In this document: positions 1 through 11,761 of the stretch, piece after piece
How positions within the stretch are numbered: the first letter of the stretch is position 1
Layout: each line of letters opens with the position of its first letter
Origin: Xestospongia bergquistia
Taxonomy: Eukaryota > Porifera > Demospongiae > Haplosclerida > Petrosiidae
Length of the DNA: 64,000 bases
Reading direction: 5' to 3'
NCBI GenBank assembly: GCA_963965975.1
Contig: OZ014411.1
Location: 7,301,001-7,365,000, forward strand
The notes under the pieces: generated by a model
What the model was told of the DNA's origin: nothing
Seen by the model: only the letters and a program-made list of their open reading frames with translations
The model's database searches: none
Program-made: the position numbers and the translations under genes

Positions 1-957
1 AACAAGTAAACTCTTATCGTCACTTGCCTTCCAATAAATTCTCATCTCAGTATACTCTGTGCGAAATAAGGGATTTTGAAACTGGAGAATAACTTTGTTG
101 ACAAGTCCAAAGCCAACACTTGCAATGGCTTCACATTTTGAGGATGGCAAACATGGCTGAAATAATTCACGAGATGCTTTTAAAACACCCAATGAAACAG
201 TTATAATAACATGATCAGCTTCATAACAACTACCATCAGAACACTTAACTAGGACAGCACTAGTGTCATGGTCATGATTCCATTTCACAGATACCACTTG
301 CTTATTCATCTGAAATAAGGCAGAAGGAACAGACTCAGTTAGAGACTCAATGATCTTAGAGTATGCATTATTCCAATATTCAACTTCTTTTATTTCATGA
401 ACCCATACCCAGTCGTAACAGGATTGGTGGTTGACATCCATTACGTTCTTTGATCCTTCTTGTACACCATCATAAGCTAACATCCCATGTAAAATGGCAT
501 CAAAATCCTGTGGAATATTTTCCTTCACAAGACTATGTTTAAACTTTGCTATGGCAAACTCACCATAACTATGAGTGGCTTTATCCATCTTTTCTTTATT
601 TTCAAACATGAAACGTTGAAGTTCACTCTTTAAACGTGAAATGAGTTTGTCTGAAATAACTTCACCATTTGGAAATAAATGTAGACTTTGTAGATCTGGT
701 CTCTTTGTTCGACTGCTAATTAAGCCTTTGTCTGTAGCATATTGCCACAACAGATTGCCCTCCTGACCATTAAAAAATGCAGCACCGGCGGGAAACGAAG
801 TTCCATCCGGCAGAATCAAGCTTTTGGCACGACCTCCTAGTTCACTAGAAGCCTCTAGAAGTTGTACAGTAAATCCTTTGTGTTTAACAAGTTCTTTTAA
901 CGCAGCCAGCCCTGCTAGACCTCCCCCAATGACAAGAACACTTGGCTTTTTGTTCAT
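1..957 (-). CDS. Spermine/polyamine oxidase-like FAD amine oxidase, N-terminal part (runs off the window)
   Basis: An uninterrupted reading frame of 319 codons starts at the ATG at 957 and continues past base 1. Residues about 6-20 hold the Rossmann motif VIGGGLAGLAAL, followed by LLEAS and the GGRAKS arginine motif, which together bind FAD. Further on, VSLGVLKASRELFQPCLP matches the conserved substrate-domain stretch of spermine and acetylpolyamine oxidases. The family oxidises polyamines with release of hydrogen peroxide; spermine versus N-acetylpolyamine preference cannot be told from this part. No intron is seen in 957 bases, which is unusual beside its intron-rich neighbours. The C-terminal FAD-contact region is outside the window. 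A GC-box inverted repeat lies 34-60 bp upstream of the start. Family assignment is strong; the exact member is not. Confidence 0.88.
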   Translation of the reverse strand, partial: MNKKPSVLVIGGGLAGLAALKELVKHKGFTVQLLEASSELGGRAKSLILPDGTSFPAGAAFFNGQEGNLLWQYATDKGLISSRTKRPDLQSLHLFPNGEVISDKLISRLKSELQRFMFENKEKMDKATHSYGEFAIAKFKHSLVKENIPQDFDAILHGMLAYDGVQEGSKNVMDVNHQSCYDWVWVHEIKEVEYWNNAYSKIIESLTESVPSALFQMNKQVVSVKWNHDHDTSAVLVKCSDGSCYEADHVIITVSLGVLKASRELFQPCLPSSKCEAIASVGFGLVNKVILQFQNPLFRTEYTEMRIYWKASDDKSLLV

Positions 958-990
958 TACTGAATTTGACCCTGGTCTGGTCCTCAGACG

Positions 991-1017
991 ACCACGCCCG
1001 ACGGCGAAAGGCGTGGT
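991..1017. promoter_or_regulatory. Inverted GC-box pair upstream of the amine oxidase
   Basis: ACCACGCC at 991-998 and GGCGTGGT at 1010-1017 form a perfect 8-bp inverted repeat separated by 11 bases. The motif matches the CACCC/GC box bound by KLF/SP-type zinc-finger factors, and the same core recurs upstream of most genes in the window. It lies just upstream of the minus-strand start at 957 and could serve both directions. Function is inferred. Confidence 0.5.
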
Positions 1018-1518
1018 AATTAGTAGTCTAGACTGCTACACTAACAGGATGACCAGAGGCGGAAGTGACTATAATTAAATGCATAAAAGAGTTGAGTATA
1101 AACATGATTTATTTATTGCAAGCAAACAAGCTAATAAATATGACTCTATGTATTAATTCTATTTGTTCAGAATCAAGAAGTATATGAAGTTACATCTTTT
1201 GCAAATTCTTCAAATACTCGACAACACTATTTACTCTTTATAGATCCTTAATATTTGCTATATTATCTTACTGCTCTTCCCTTTGGGATCCCCACTCTAA
1301 ATCAAGTATCTAAGCTCAACAGAATGTACAGAAATTTCCCCTTAAAATCTATTTCAATTCAAGAATAGGTCTTGTCAGCTATCAATCCACTCTCCTTTTA
1401 AATGAATGTGACTTTTCTTTTAATTTGCAGATTGCATTATTACTATGCTTTGTCTTCTTTATCAATTTGCTAATAGCTTTTCTAATTTCCCAAAATATAT
1501 TCTCTCTTCCCAAATTAA

Positions 1519-1566
1519 AGAAAGGAGCTGTCTACGAGATACTATAGTATCTCTTAGACAGCCCCT

Positions 1567-1570
<4 letters not shown>
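1519..1570. repeat. 52-bp near-perfect palindrome followed by a (TA)n tract
   Basis: Two 26-base arms (AGAAAGGAGCTGTCTACGAG... and its reverse complement) meet without a loop around the centre ACTATAGT and differ at two positions. A (TA)n tract of about 26 bases follows. It could be the core of a MITE or a foldback remnant. No coding capacity. Confidence 0.8.
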
Positions 1571-1598
<28 letters not shown>

Positions 1599-1821
1599 TA
1601 TGAATATGTATATATATTTGAAAGCCAGGTGGTGTAACCCTCAGAACATAATGTTAGTATCTGTTTGGACAGGCATATTGGCCATAGATTCATTCTCTAG
1701 CAGTTGTGAGTACTTCTGTTAGTAGAGACACTAACTATATACCAGTAACTAAAACTAATAGTCCTGATAAGGTACTGCTAACTTTTTATTCCGGATAGTG
1801 CAGTTAAAACTCCACCCACTT

Positions 1822-1830
1822 TAGGCGTGG
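1822..1830 (+). promoter_or_regulatory. TAGGCGTGG box upstream of cytidine deaminase
   Basis: TAGGCGTGG lies 11 bp before the ATG at 1841. The same 9-mer occurs before the receptor genes, the zinc-finger gene and, inverted, the serine/threonine kinase gene. A promoter role is inferred from recurrence. Confidence 0.5.
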
Positions 1831-1840
1831 CCATATATGA

Positions 1841-3080
<1,240 letters not shown>

Positions 3081-5889
3081 AAAAATAACTTTTAAAGTAA
3101 CATTTATTTATTATTATTAATATACTCAACACTGTTTACAAGTACTTTTACAGTAAAAATGAAAGCAAGAGTTGGGTCTGTAAGGTGACAAACTTACTTT
3201 TAAGAAAAGTACTCATTGTAAATATTAAAATTATGACATTAAATGTCATAATGGCCTGTTAACACATACAAATTAAAATATATGTTGTTGATATATATTA
3301 CGTCCTGTATAGCAACTTCTCCTGAACACCTTAGCTTTGACTAGTTAATCTTAATTAGCAATTACAATTTTAGTTCATAAAAATACGTGTACAAATATTT
3401 ATATTGTTTTTAATTAGTTATCATTACTTATAATGACGTAATTATTATTACAAAAAATATTCTTAAACCAATTACTATTACAGGACTGCTTAAATGTTAA
3501 GGGTTAAAATAGATGACACACAAAGACAATACTGTGTTAGACAATCACATGAACAGTAGAGGAGACTTCCCTTACTGCATACACTTTATGTGAAATCATC
3601 AGAGACTTCTGAGCAAATCAGCAAGGGTTATGAACGATACTAAAGAGCCAATTATGACAGTAGTTTAGTCACCAAAGTCACAGCCATAAACACTGTATCT
3701 GTGGAGTTTTGGTATACCTTCAACATAATTTATGAGATAACACAATAGTTAGTGTCTCAATGTGACTTCACAAAACTATAGTCTAAGGCCTGTTAACATT
3801 AGAGAGTCACTTCCCACTTAAAGTTACCTAGTTCAAAGAATAATTTCAAACTACAAAATGTTTTATTGAGTAAAAAATAGCTTAAATAATAGACAGAAAG
3901 AAGAACAAGTGTATATTTATAATTAATGCCAAAAAATGTAGCACTAAGAAAGTACGTTAATTAACATACCTAAGCATATCTCACCGACAACAATAAAAGT
4001 GTAATTAGCATGCATTAATAAAATGCTCAAAGATTATGTTTAACAATAAAATATCATACATAACTATCACAAATCACACTACTCCCTCCTTAAGCAATAA
4101 ACTTGTCACACTCCTCAGGAGAGCATCGACATTGCCATTTTTATTATGAGAATGGAAATCAACAGTAAAGTGTTATGGTTGAAGTGATAGGCTGTATTAA
4201 GTCAATATTGAGTAATTCTCTTTTTAATGGTCTTAAGTACAATGTTTAAAATAATGAACAGCCCAACAAATATGTATGAAAAGTATGTGTTGCTAATGTG
4301 ATAACATAAATAGAGATTAGTTCTTCTTAAACTAATCATTATTCTTGCCATGATTCTCTCAATATATGTATATCTAATTTTCCTTGAACATTACATTCAT
4401 ACAGTAGCTCAAATAGTGAGAGTCCAGTTGAGGCCTATAGTAATTCACAATTAGCAGATAAAACATTGGGAATCTATTTATCTCAATCTTTACCTACTTT
4501 ATGTAATATTGCCTTAAGTATATCATAAAAATCTCCATACACTATACATACACTGTCAGTTTGTATTTGTAGATACTATTGAGTAGCATGTATTGGATTA
4601 TTGTGTAGAAGTTAATACAGTTTAGACAGCAACTATGAGGTACAATTATCACCCTGATCAGTTAGACATTCCCGAGGAACTCTGTCTCCGACTATCCTGT
4701 ATTGATAAAAATGTCACCCCATGCTTTGCACAAAATAAGGAGGAGGAATGTGAGAGAGGCTTGAAGGAAACGGGCTCGAGGAAAGGTGAGGTTGTGAGCT
4801 AGTGGATCATGGAGGAGAGAGAAATAGTCATCAGGAAGTAACCAATCAGAATCACTATTTAAAGGAATAACTATCCTTCTTACATTCCCATGATCAACTT
4901 GTTAATACAGGATTGAACTGGTTTTGACTGGTTATTTAGCTATAGAGTGACTATAAAAGTGCAAACTAAATTGTATTAAGTGTTAAGTATTCTATCATAT
5001 TCTTATTCTAATAATGTTTCAAGAAGTTGTCTATCACAACTATGTATAGGTTCTAGAAATGACATATGTTATATACATGTTTAGTGTACATGTATATTTA
5101 ATCTTTATTCATATAAGTTTGTCAAGATAATCAAATATATATCAGTTATATGGCTTGTAAAACTCAAATAAGTAGAATAGAAAGAATATATTATTGCATA
5201 AAGGGCTTAATTACAATAGTGAGACTACAATAGGCCAGTTTCCATCATTTTTATGATGATAATATAATCATTGGATCATTATCATCACAGAACTACTAAA
5301 GAAAGCAATGTAATATTTGTATTGATTTTACAATATTATATTATTAATAATTCAATCATTGGATTAACTATCATCACAAATACAATTGTAGGACCGCTAT
5401 AGAAAAGCAAGATATCATTTATATTCTTTTTACAATGTTATATTATTAATAATATAATCATTGGATTTAGTTTTATTGATGATACATTGTTATAAATTAT
5501 TAATAATACAACAGTATGTTGGATATTGATGTTAACGTAAATATTTTAATAATGAGATTAGTGACATATTTTTATCACTTCTATTGTATAGTTGTAACAT
5601 TTCATCCAAAAAAACATCAATATTATATCCAGTGGTAAATTTACATAGATATATAGTAATACAACTAATATTAAAATTATGTTTTCCAAATGTTGTAAAT
5701 AGACTTTTCCCTGTAGAAATTGAGTTTATTAAGTATAATGTAATATAATAATAAGATATATATTAAAATGATCATTCTACAACAATGTGAAGGGTTGAAA
5801 TAATTAATTTTGTAATGTATTGACTTGACCACTACAAAGAGAAATAATTAATGAAGATTGCGTTATAGAGTTATTGTCCCAAAAACTAG
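3081..5889. other. Intergenic region without recognisable genes
   Basis: AT-rich sequence between the cytidine deaminase and receptor copy A. No long frame, splice-compatible exon or RNA gene was recognised. It holds one imperfect tandem repeat (5255-5485) listed separately. Confidence 0.6.
5255..5485. repeat. Imperfect tandem repeat, about 100-120 bp unit
   Basis: Two units and the start of a third share TCAATCATTGGAT or ATAATCATTGGAT, an ATCATCACA segment, and end in ACAATRTTATATTATTAAT. Seen directly by eye; no coding content. Confidence 0.6.
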
Positions 5890-6078
5890 TAGGCGTGGCC
5901 CAGTAATATCAAAACTCAGTGTATTTTAATATAATATTAACTCACTGTAATAATAACTGTCTTCATCACGGATGCCAAAACTTCTCTTTAATATTAACTT
6001 GCGGTAATAATAACTGAATTCTTTACGGACTCCAATACCCCTAGAATCTTTCAGGCACAAAACCAAAAGAAATAGAAG
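5890..6078 (+). promoter_or_regulatory. Promoter box and untranslated first exon of receptor A
   Basis: TAGGCGTGGCC at 5890-5900 is followed by a conserved block (TTCATCACGGATGCC..., then AGAATCTTTCAGGCAC) ending at 6078 before a GTAACT donor. The same block precedes copies B, C and D, each ending in a GTAAG-type donor followed by an intron that reaches the coding exon. It contains no conserved ATG, so it is read as 5' untranslated exon. In A the inner part is itself duplicated in tandem (TAATATTAACT...ATAATAACTG twice). Confidence 0.6.
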
Positions 6079-7014
6079 GTAACTAAATTGTGAAAAAAGA
6101 ATTTAAAAATTCCTAAATTAAGAAAATTTTATTTTGTACATATGCACAATAATTTTTAATTTAATGAAATGATCGAGTTTTCCATCTATCTAGCCTATAG
6201 TTTTTTGAAGGCCTTCAACACTTTTCAAGATTCGTCATTCTTTAATATCCTTATAGATAAAACATACTTATTTGTTGTTGTAAACTATCTATCTAGCTAT
6301 CTATATATGGTATGCATACTTGTCAAAAAATAGGAACAATACTATTTTCTCATGAGATTACTAAATTATTTTTCCTAAAAGTTTATTTTGAAAATGTGTG
6401 AATATAAAGAATACAGCTTGATTACAAACTTTGGGTTCTTTTTAAATGAGCTAATGACTCTCAAAACAGGTTGTTTAGATTTAAAGTAGTCTAGCCCAAT
6501 TATAAAAAAGAAATATATAACATAATATTTGTAACTGGTAAATAAATTGAGTTGTAAAGAAAACATTTGGCATCTTAATTAGGCAGAAGGTACTTTAAAT
6601 AAATTAAAGCTCTCATTGTGACCTTTTAAATTTTTAAGATCATTATATTAGAGTATTACAAGAGTTGCAAATACGTGCTGTTCTATTGACATAATCAAGG
6701 CCTAAAACCGACAAAAGTTGTATCACACTTTTCCTTATTATACTTAATTATGACATTAAAACAGACCTTGAAGTTTGACTACATAAACATACTAGCTTGT
6801 CAATTGTAGATTACAACCTCCTCCCCCCCCCCAGTATTAAAATAGATTGGCTGGCTTTAAAACTAGCCAGCAGTTCTAAAAACACATGTGCTGTAAGATA
6901 TCCATACACAAACCAAATATATCATTAACTTGCAAGCAAACTATGTTTATAAATGAACATATTATATGTCACAATATTCTTTATAAGTGTATTATTTAAT
7001 TCAGGTAATACAAG

Positions 7015-8832
7015 ATGGCCTGGAAGACATACCGTCCCTTTCTGTGCTTATTGTATGTGATAGTTTCTGTCTTATGTTTTAGTAGTGGTACAAGTTATAC
7101 ATCAATTGAAAAAAATATATTCAACTTGACATCTGATATTGCATCCAAGTTTTCAGGAACTACAATAGGTTAGACTATATTTATAAAAGTATATTTAGTT
7201 ATACATATCATGCTATATAGACTGTAGCAGTCTTCTGATATATTCCAATAAATTGAGTAATAATACGTTTTTCAAGTAAGTATTGTTATTATACTAAATG
7301 AATTTAAGTAATTAGCAATTAGCCATCGTTTTAGAAGAATGTAAAGTATAAGAATAATTAAATTATATTGTGTTGTCTTATAATAGTTGCTTTTTTTATT
7401 TTTACATGTACATTCATGTTCATATATAGAGATTGTGCTGCTGATACTGTCCCCTACAACACTTCATTTATCATAATACATTTTAACTGGGATGATTCTA
7501 TTGATCAAGACACAAAATGTTATTGTGCAATGGCATTATTAAATTTGACAATATCTACTGATGTATTGACAGCTGGTATTTGTGAAAGCAACAACAAGTC
7601 AAAAATCAATTGTGAAAATATTTGTGAAGACAATAATAACAAGACATTGATCTGTGGAGTTTCTAATGATGTCAATTGTAATATGGAGACAAATAAATGT
7701 CTGTTATATGGACATGAACAATACATACCATTGCAAAATTATTTACGTCAAGTATTTGTTGTTATGCATGGTATAGCATGTGATGTCATAGCTAACCATG
7801 ATGAGGAGATATGCAAAGGATTGTTTAATAATAAAAATACTGCAATTCCCACTGGCAGAAGTAAGTGTGGCTATTCAAAAAGAAGAAAGTTTCTGTACAC
7901 CCTATATACAAAGTACAATATAGCTTGTTCATAATGTATAGCTTCTTTTTTTCTCACAAGGTATTAATTGTAATAGCTCTAATGTGCTTCCTCTTTCAGA
8001 TTATCCTAATAAAAAAATTGGTATTATTATCTTATTGTCATTTGGAATGATATTTGGCATTATTATTACATGCTGTATCTGTGTTTGTATTTATTGTCTC
8101 TGCAATGGCATAGCATGTGATGTCATAGCTAACCATGATGAGGAAACATGTAGAGAGTTGATTATTAATACAAATACTATAACACCAACACCCACTACTA
8201 GTACTGTCATAGATAAGTGTGGCCATTCAAAAGAGGGGCATTAGTGTATACCCTACAAAGTACAGTTAGCTATTTTATTATCACAAGTTATTGATGTGAT
8301 ATCTCTGATATACTTTTCTCTTTTAGATTATCCTAATAAAAAAATTGAAATTATTATCTTATTGTCATTTGGAATGGTATTTGGCATTATTATTACATGC
8401 TGTATCTGTGTTTGTATTTATTGTATCTGTTGTTGTATCAAAAAAATAACTAAAAGGTATACCTCATTGTAATTAAGTACAATTATATAACAACAACTCA
8501 TGCTTAATATTATAATTATTATCATTGTACTGTATAAACTCCATAATTGTTTTTGTAGCAGCACAGATTCAATTACTATGACTGTTAGTCCAGCATATGT
8601 AACAACAGAAGTGAATTCTGTAAATATCAACACAACATCACCAGATTATGAAAGAATATCCCTGTATGTAATAAGTTTGATTTGTTTATTAAAATTAATT
8701 ATATTTGCAAATGATAATATGTTTTGACTTAATATTCATTATTTAATGACATAAATACTGATTTTCCACAGCAATGAAGAACTATTTCATGAAACAACTC
8801 ATCAAGACCTAACTAATGAACACACACTTTGA
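7015..8832 (+). CDS. Receptor copy A: single-pass receptor lacking a kinase
   Basis: Exons 7015-7168, 7221-7275, 7430-7860, 8327-8456, 8559-8663 and 8772-8832 join in phase to give 311 residues. There is a signal peptide (FLCLLYVIVSVLCF), the Cys-rich ectodomain of the array with several N-glycosylation sequons, and a membrane helix (FGMVFGIIITCCICVC) ending in basic KKITKR. The cytoplasmic tail has SPDYERISL, a YxxI-type motif. This model skips an extra exon at 8000-8244, a first copy of the membrane exon fused to ectodomain sequence; if that exon is used the protein stops at 8244. No kinase exon lies between the membrane exon and the tail, where copy B has eight. The ectodomain family is unknown to me. 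It could be a decoy or adaptor-type receptor, or a decaying copy. Confidence 0.65.
8000..8244 (+). other. Chimeric extra membrane exon in receptor A
   Basis: 8000-8103 is a copy of the membrane exon (acceptor at 7998-7999). At about 8104 it switches, without a gap, to the 3' end of an ectodomain exon (NGIACDVIANHDEETCRELI), most like copy D, and runs in frame to a stop at 8242-8244. The ectodomain donor is mutated here (GTAAGTG has become ATAAGTG), so the normal splice is lost. A second membrane exon follows at 8327. This is direct evidence of unequal exchange between two paralogues. Confidence 0.75.
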
Positions 8833-10435
8833 AAATGTATTACTAATTTTGACCATCTGTATTCACAAATAATATGGTTGTTCTTTTTTAAAGTATACAA
8901 TATAGTACATCATTTGTCTTTGTCTTAATAGTGTCAATATTTTAAATTAAGCTTTAAAAGATTCATTACTACCTGCTACATAATATGCTGCTTTGATTTA
9001 ACATTATATTATCATTTTTAGTTGATATATAATAAATTAAAATACAAACTTACAAACTTTTATATTCAATTGTGAATGCTTTTATATTTAAGAATTGATA
9101 TATAACTGATGTGCAAGTGTATTTGCTGAATTTTGAAAAATATTTATATTACAAGTATTGTTTTACAGATGGTAGAAAATGATTTAATGTAACTGATCAG
9201 ATAGGACTTTAAAGCATTTCTTCTACACAATCATAAATCATACACTATCTTGTTACAAAATCACACAATTTAAGTAGAATACTTAGTAACAAAGATCTTT
9301 TTAAGAGCCATTAAATACAGCAGTGACAAAATTTAAAGAACTTATTTTAAATTTTAAAAATAAACTAATTTAATAAAAAATAATAGTGGAAGTGGTCAAT
9401 TTTTGGCCATTTTAAAAATACAAACAAGATAATTGTATTGAGATGACACCAATAAATAATAAACAGTAAATCAAGTACATTAATTGTTCATAAAAGTATA
9501 TGTATAATGTTGTTTAAAATAGAGTCTATTATTTCCCATGATGGTACTAACATTTTTGTAATTTTTTATTCACAACAATTCATATTGAAAATCATAATAT
9601 GTATACACCAAGTCAATACATCAATGACCAGTATATCTTTAAGTAAACATATATAATAGTAGATATATTCTTTTAGGTGGATAAACTTTGAGGTGTTTTT
9701 TGACACTCTTAATGGCCTGAGATGAACCTTCCATTCAATGTATGGTTTAGCTTTTCCAACAACTTCTATGCAATATTGTTCTGAAGTTTATAGTCTTCTA
9801 TATATATTATGTGTTCATCGCTTTTGGTCTGCCATATTTTAGTCAGTAATAACTAATAACATTAATGTTACATCAGTAGAGGTGTATTGATATTAATGAA
9901 AGCATGTTATAAAAGGAGAGATTCAGGTAGATCAAGGCTAGTAATAGACTTTATAGCGGTAACTATTAGAAGTAAAAGAGACTGGAATTAATTCATTAGG
10001 TAATTAGATCATTGATTATATAATATAAGATTATTATTGTTGTGTGCACGTTACATTAACTGCAATAGCTATATAACATAGCTAAGCACACAATTACTAT
10101 AAATAGCAGCATGCAATATAGTGTTGCTATAATCAGGGGACTAGGGATCAATGAGATGATGTAATAACAATGCTGGTTTCATCCAAAAACTGCTACAAAT
10201 GTTATAATCATTAGGCTAATGAAACAGATTTAGCTATAGATCCATACAGTTGATTCAAAATGGGATTGATTTTGATTTCTTTTCACACAATTATCATCAG
10301 CTTAGGTTTGTAATTTCATTAATTACAGAATTGTAAAATGCTCATATATTTTAACTACAATACTGTAATGCCCTTTATTTCATATAATGTAATTATAATA
10401 TGACAAATGATGCAACCTATATTCCGAAATAGTAG
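8833..10435. other. Duplicated intergenic spacer after receptor A
   Basis: No gene seen. Blocks such as GTTTAATGTAACTGATCA, followed by the segment around CACTATCTTGTTACAAA, recur after receptor B at about 15312-15420. This shows that the tandem duplication unit includes the spacer. Segments near 9900-10430 recur before copies C and D. Confidence 0.6.
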
Positions 10436-10558
10436 TAGGCGTGGCATCAATTATATAAAACATCTCGTTAATATTAACTGGATGGAACAATAACTGTCTT
10501 CTTCACGGACATCAATACCCCAAGAGTCTTTCAGGCGGAAAACTAAAGGAAATCAAAG
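10436..10558 (+). promoter_or_regulatory. Promoter box and untranslated first exon of receptor B
   Basis: TAGGCGTGGC at 10436-10445, then the conserved block with CTTCTTCACGGACATCAATA and GTCTTTCAGGCGG, ending at 10558 before GTAAGTAAATTGTCAA. The first intron would reach the acceptor just before the coding ATG at 11762. Confidence 0.6.
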
Positions 10559-10852
10559 GTAAGTAAATTGTCAAAGAAAGAATTTATAAAATTCCCACAT
10601 TTAAGATAATTTTATTTTGTATATATGCACCGTAATTTTAAATTTAACGAAGTGATCAACTCTTCCTTCTAGTCTATGCTTTTTCGAAGGGCGTCCGACC
10701 ATTTCAAGCTGTATCATTCCTTTTTTGACAACCTAATAGATAGAGGATAATTCAAGTTAATTTTTTTCACAGTGTAGTGCATTGCCTAGTTACAGATAGA
10801 GAAACACACATTAACTAAGTAGTGTACATAGATTCACATAATAAATGTATGT

Positions 10853-11310
10853 GTGACATGATTTACGAAAAGGGACCACTTCTGTTAAAACATCTCAAAA
10901 ACATGCAGTTGTTGTGTACACAACCATACATTTTCAATGAATGTTTAGTAAATTATATCTCAGTTTAAAAAACAATAGATAAATTTAATCCAAAATTTAG
11001 TAAGCACTCTGTTAAAAAATTGCCTATATACATGTCTTTTAAATGGTTTGTATGAGGCGCCGTTATTGTGTCGAAACTAAAAGTTAATACATATTTAATT
11101 ATGTGCTAAGGATTTATAAATTCTACAATAAATATAATAAATACAACCAGAGATTTATAAATGCATGTATTAATTTATAAATGTTGTTTTTTATAGACTC
11201 TGACATCTTTTACAAATCTCTAACTACATTATAAATTTCCATATGCAATTATAAATCTTTGGTTGTATTTTGTTTTGATCAAAGTGATCCCTTATTGCAA
11301 ATCAGGCTAC
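10853..11310. mobile_element. MITE-like foldback repeat, diverged copy in intron 1 of receptor B
   Basis: Starts with GTGACATGATTTACGAAAAG and ends with the inverse GATCCCTTATTGCAAATCAG. It resembles the tighter copies at 41681-41921 and 43031-43260. A (CA)n/(TA)n tract begins inside the right end at about 11312. Confidence 0.5.
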
Positions 11311-11761
11311 ACACACACACACATATATATATTATATGTATATAAACACACACACACACATATTATTATATATGGTCCCCAAAATTGTCAAAAAAATGGA
11401 TCAATGGTATTTCCAATAAGGCTACTAATTTTTTTTCACAAGAAGTTGCTTTTAATACGTGTGAATAAAAGAATACAGCTTGATTACAAACTTTGGTCTC
11501 TTTTAAACAAGCTAATGGCTTTCAAAACAGGTTGCTTTGATTTAAAATAGTCTAGCTCAATTTTAGATCAGGTCATCCAGTATTAAAATAGACTGGCTGC
11601 ATTTTAAAACTAGCCAGCAGTTCTAAAAACACATGTGCTGTAAGATATCCATACACAAACCAAATATATCATTAACTTGCAAGCAAACTATGTTTATAAA
11701 TGAACATATTATATGTCACAATATTCTTTATAAGTGTATTATTTAATTCAGGTAATACAAG

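Noticed and set aside
824-1078. 84-codon plus-strand frame over the amine oxidase start
   Set aside because: Antisense to a frame with clear FAD-binding motifs; no homology of its own.
6822-6834. Poly-C run as a regulatory G-quadruplex
   Set aside because: A single run of nine C; no four-tract arrangement.
7520-7726. 68-codon minus-strand frame repeated in receptors A, B and D
   Set aside because: Conserved only because the sense ectodomain exon is conserved; it has no motif.
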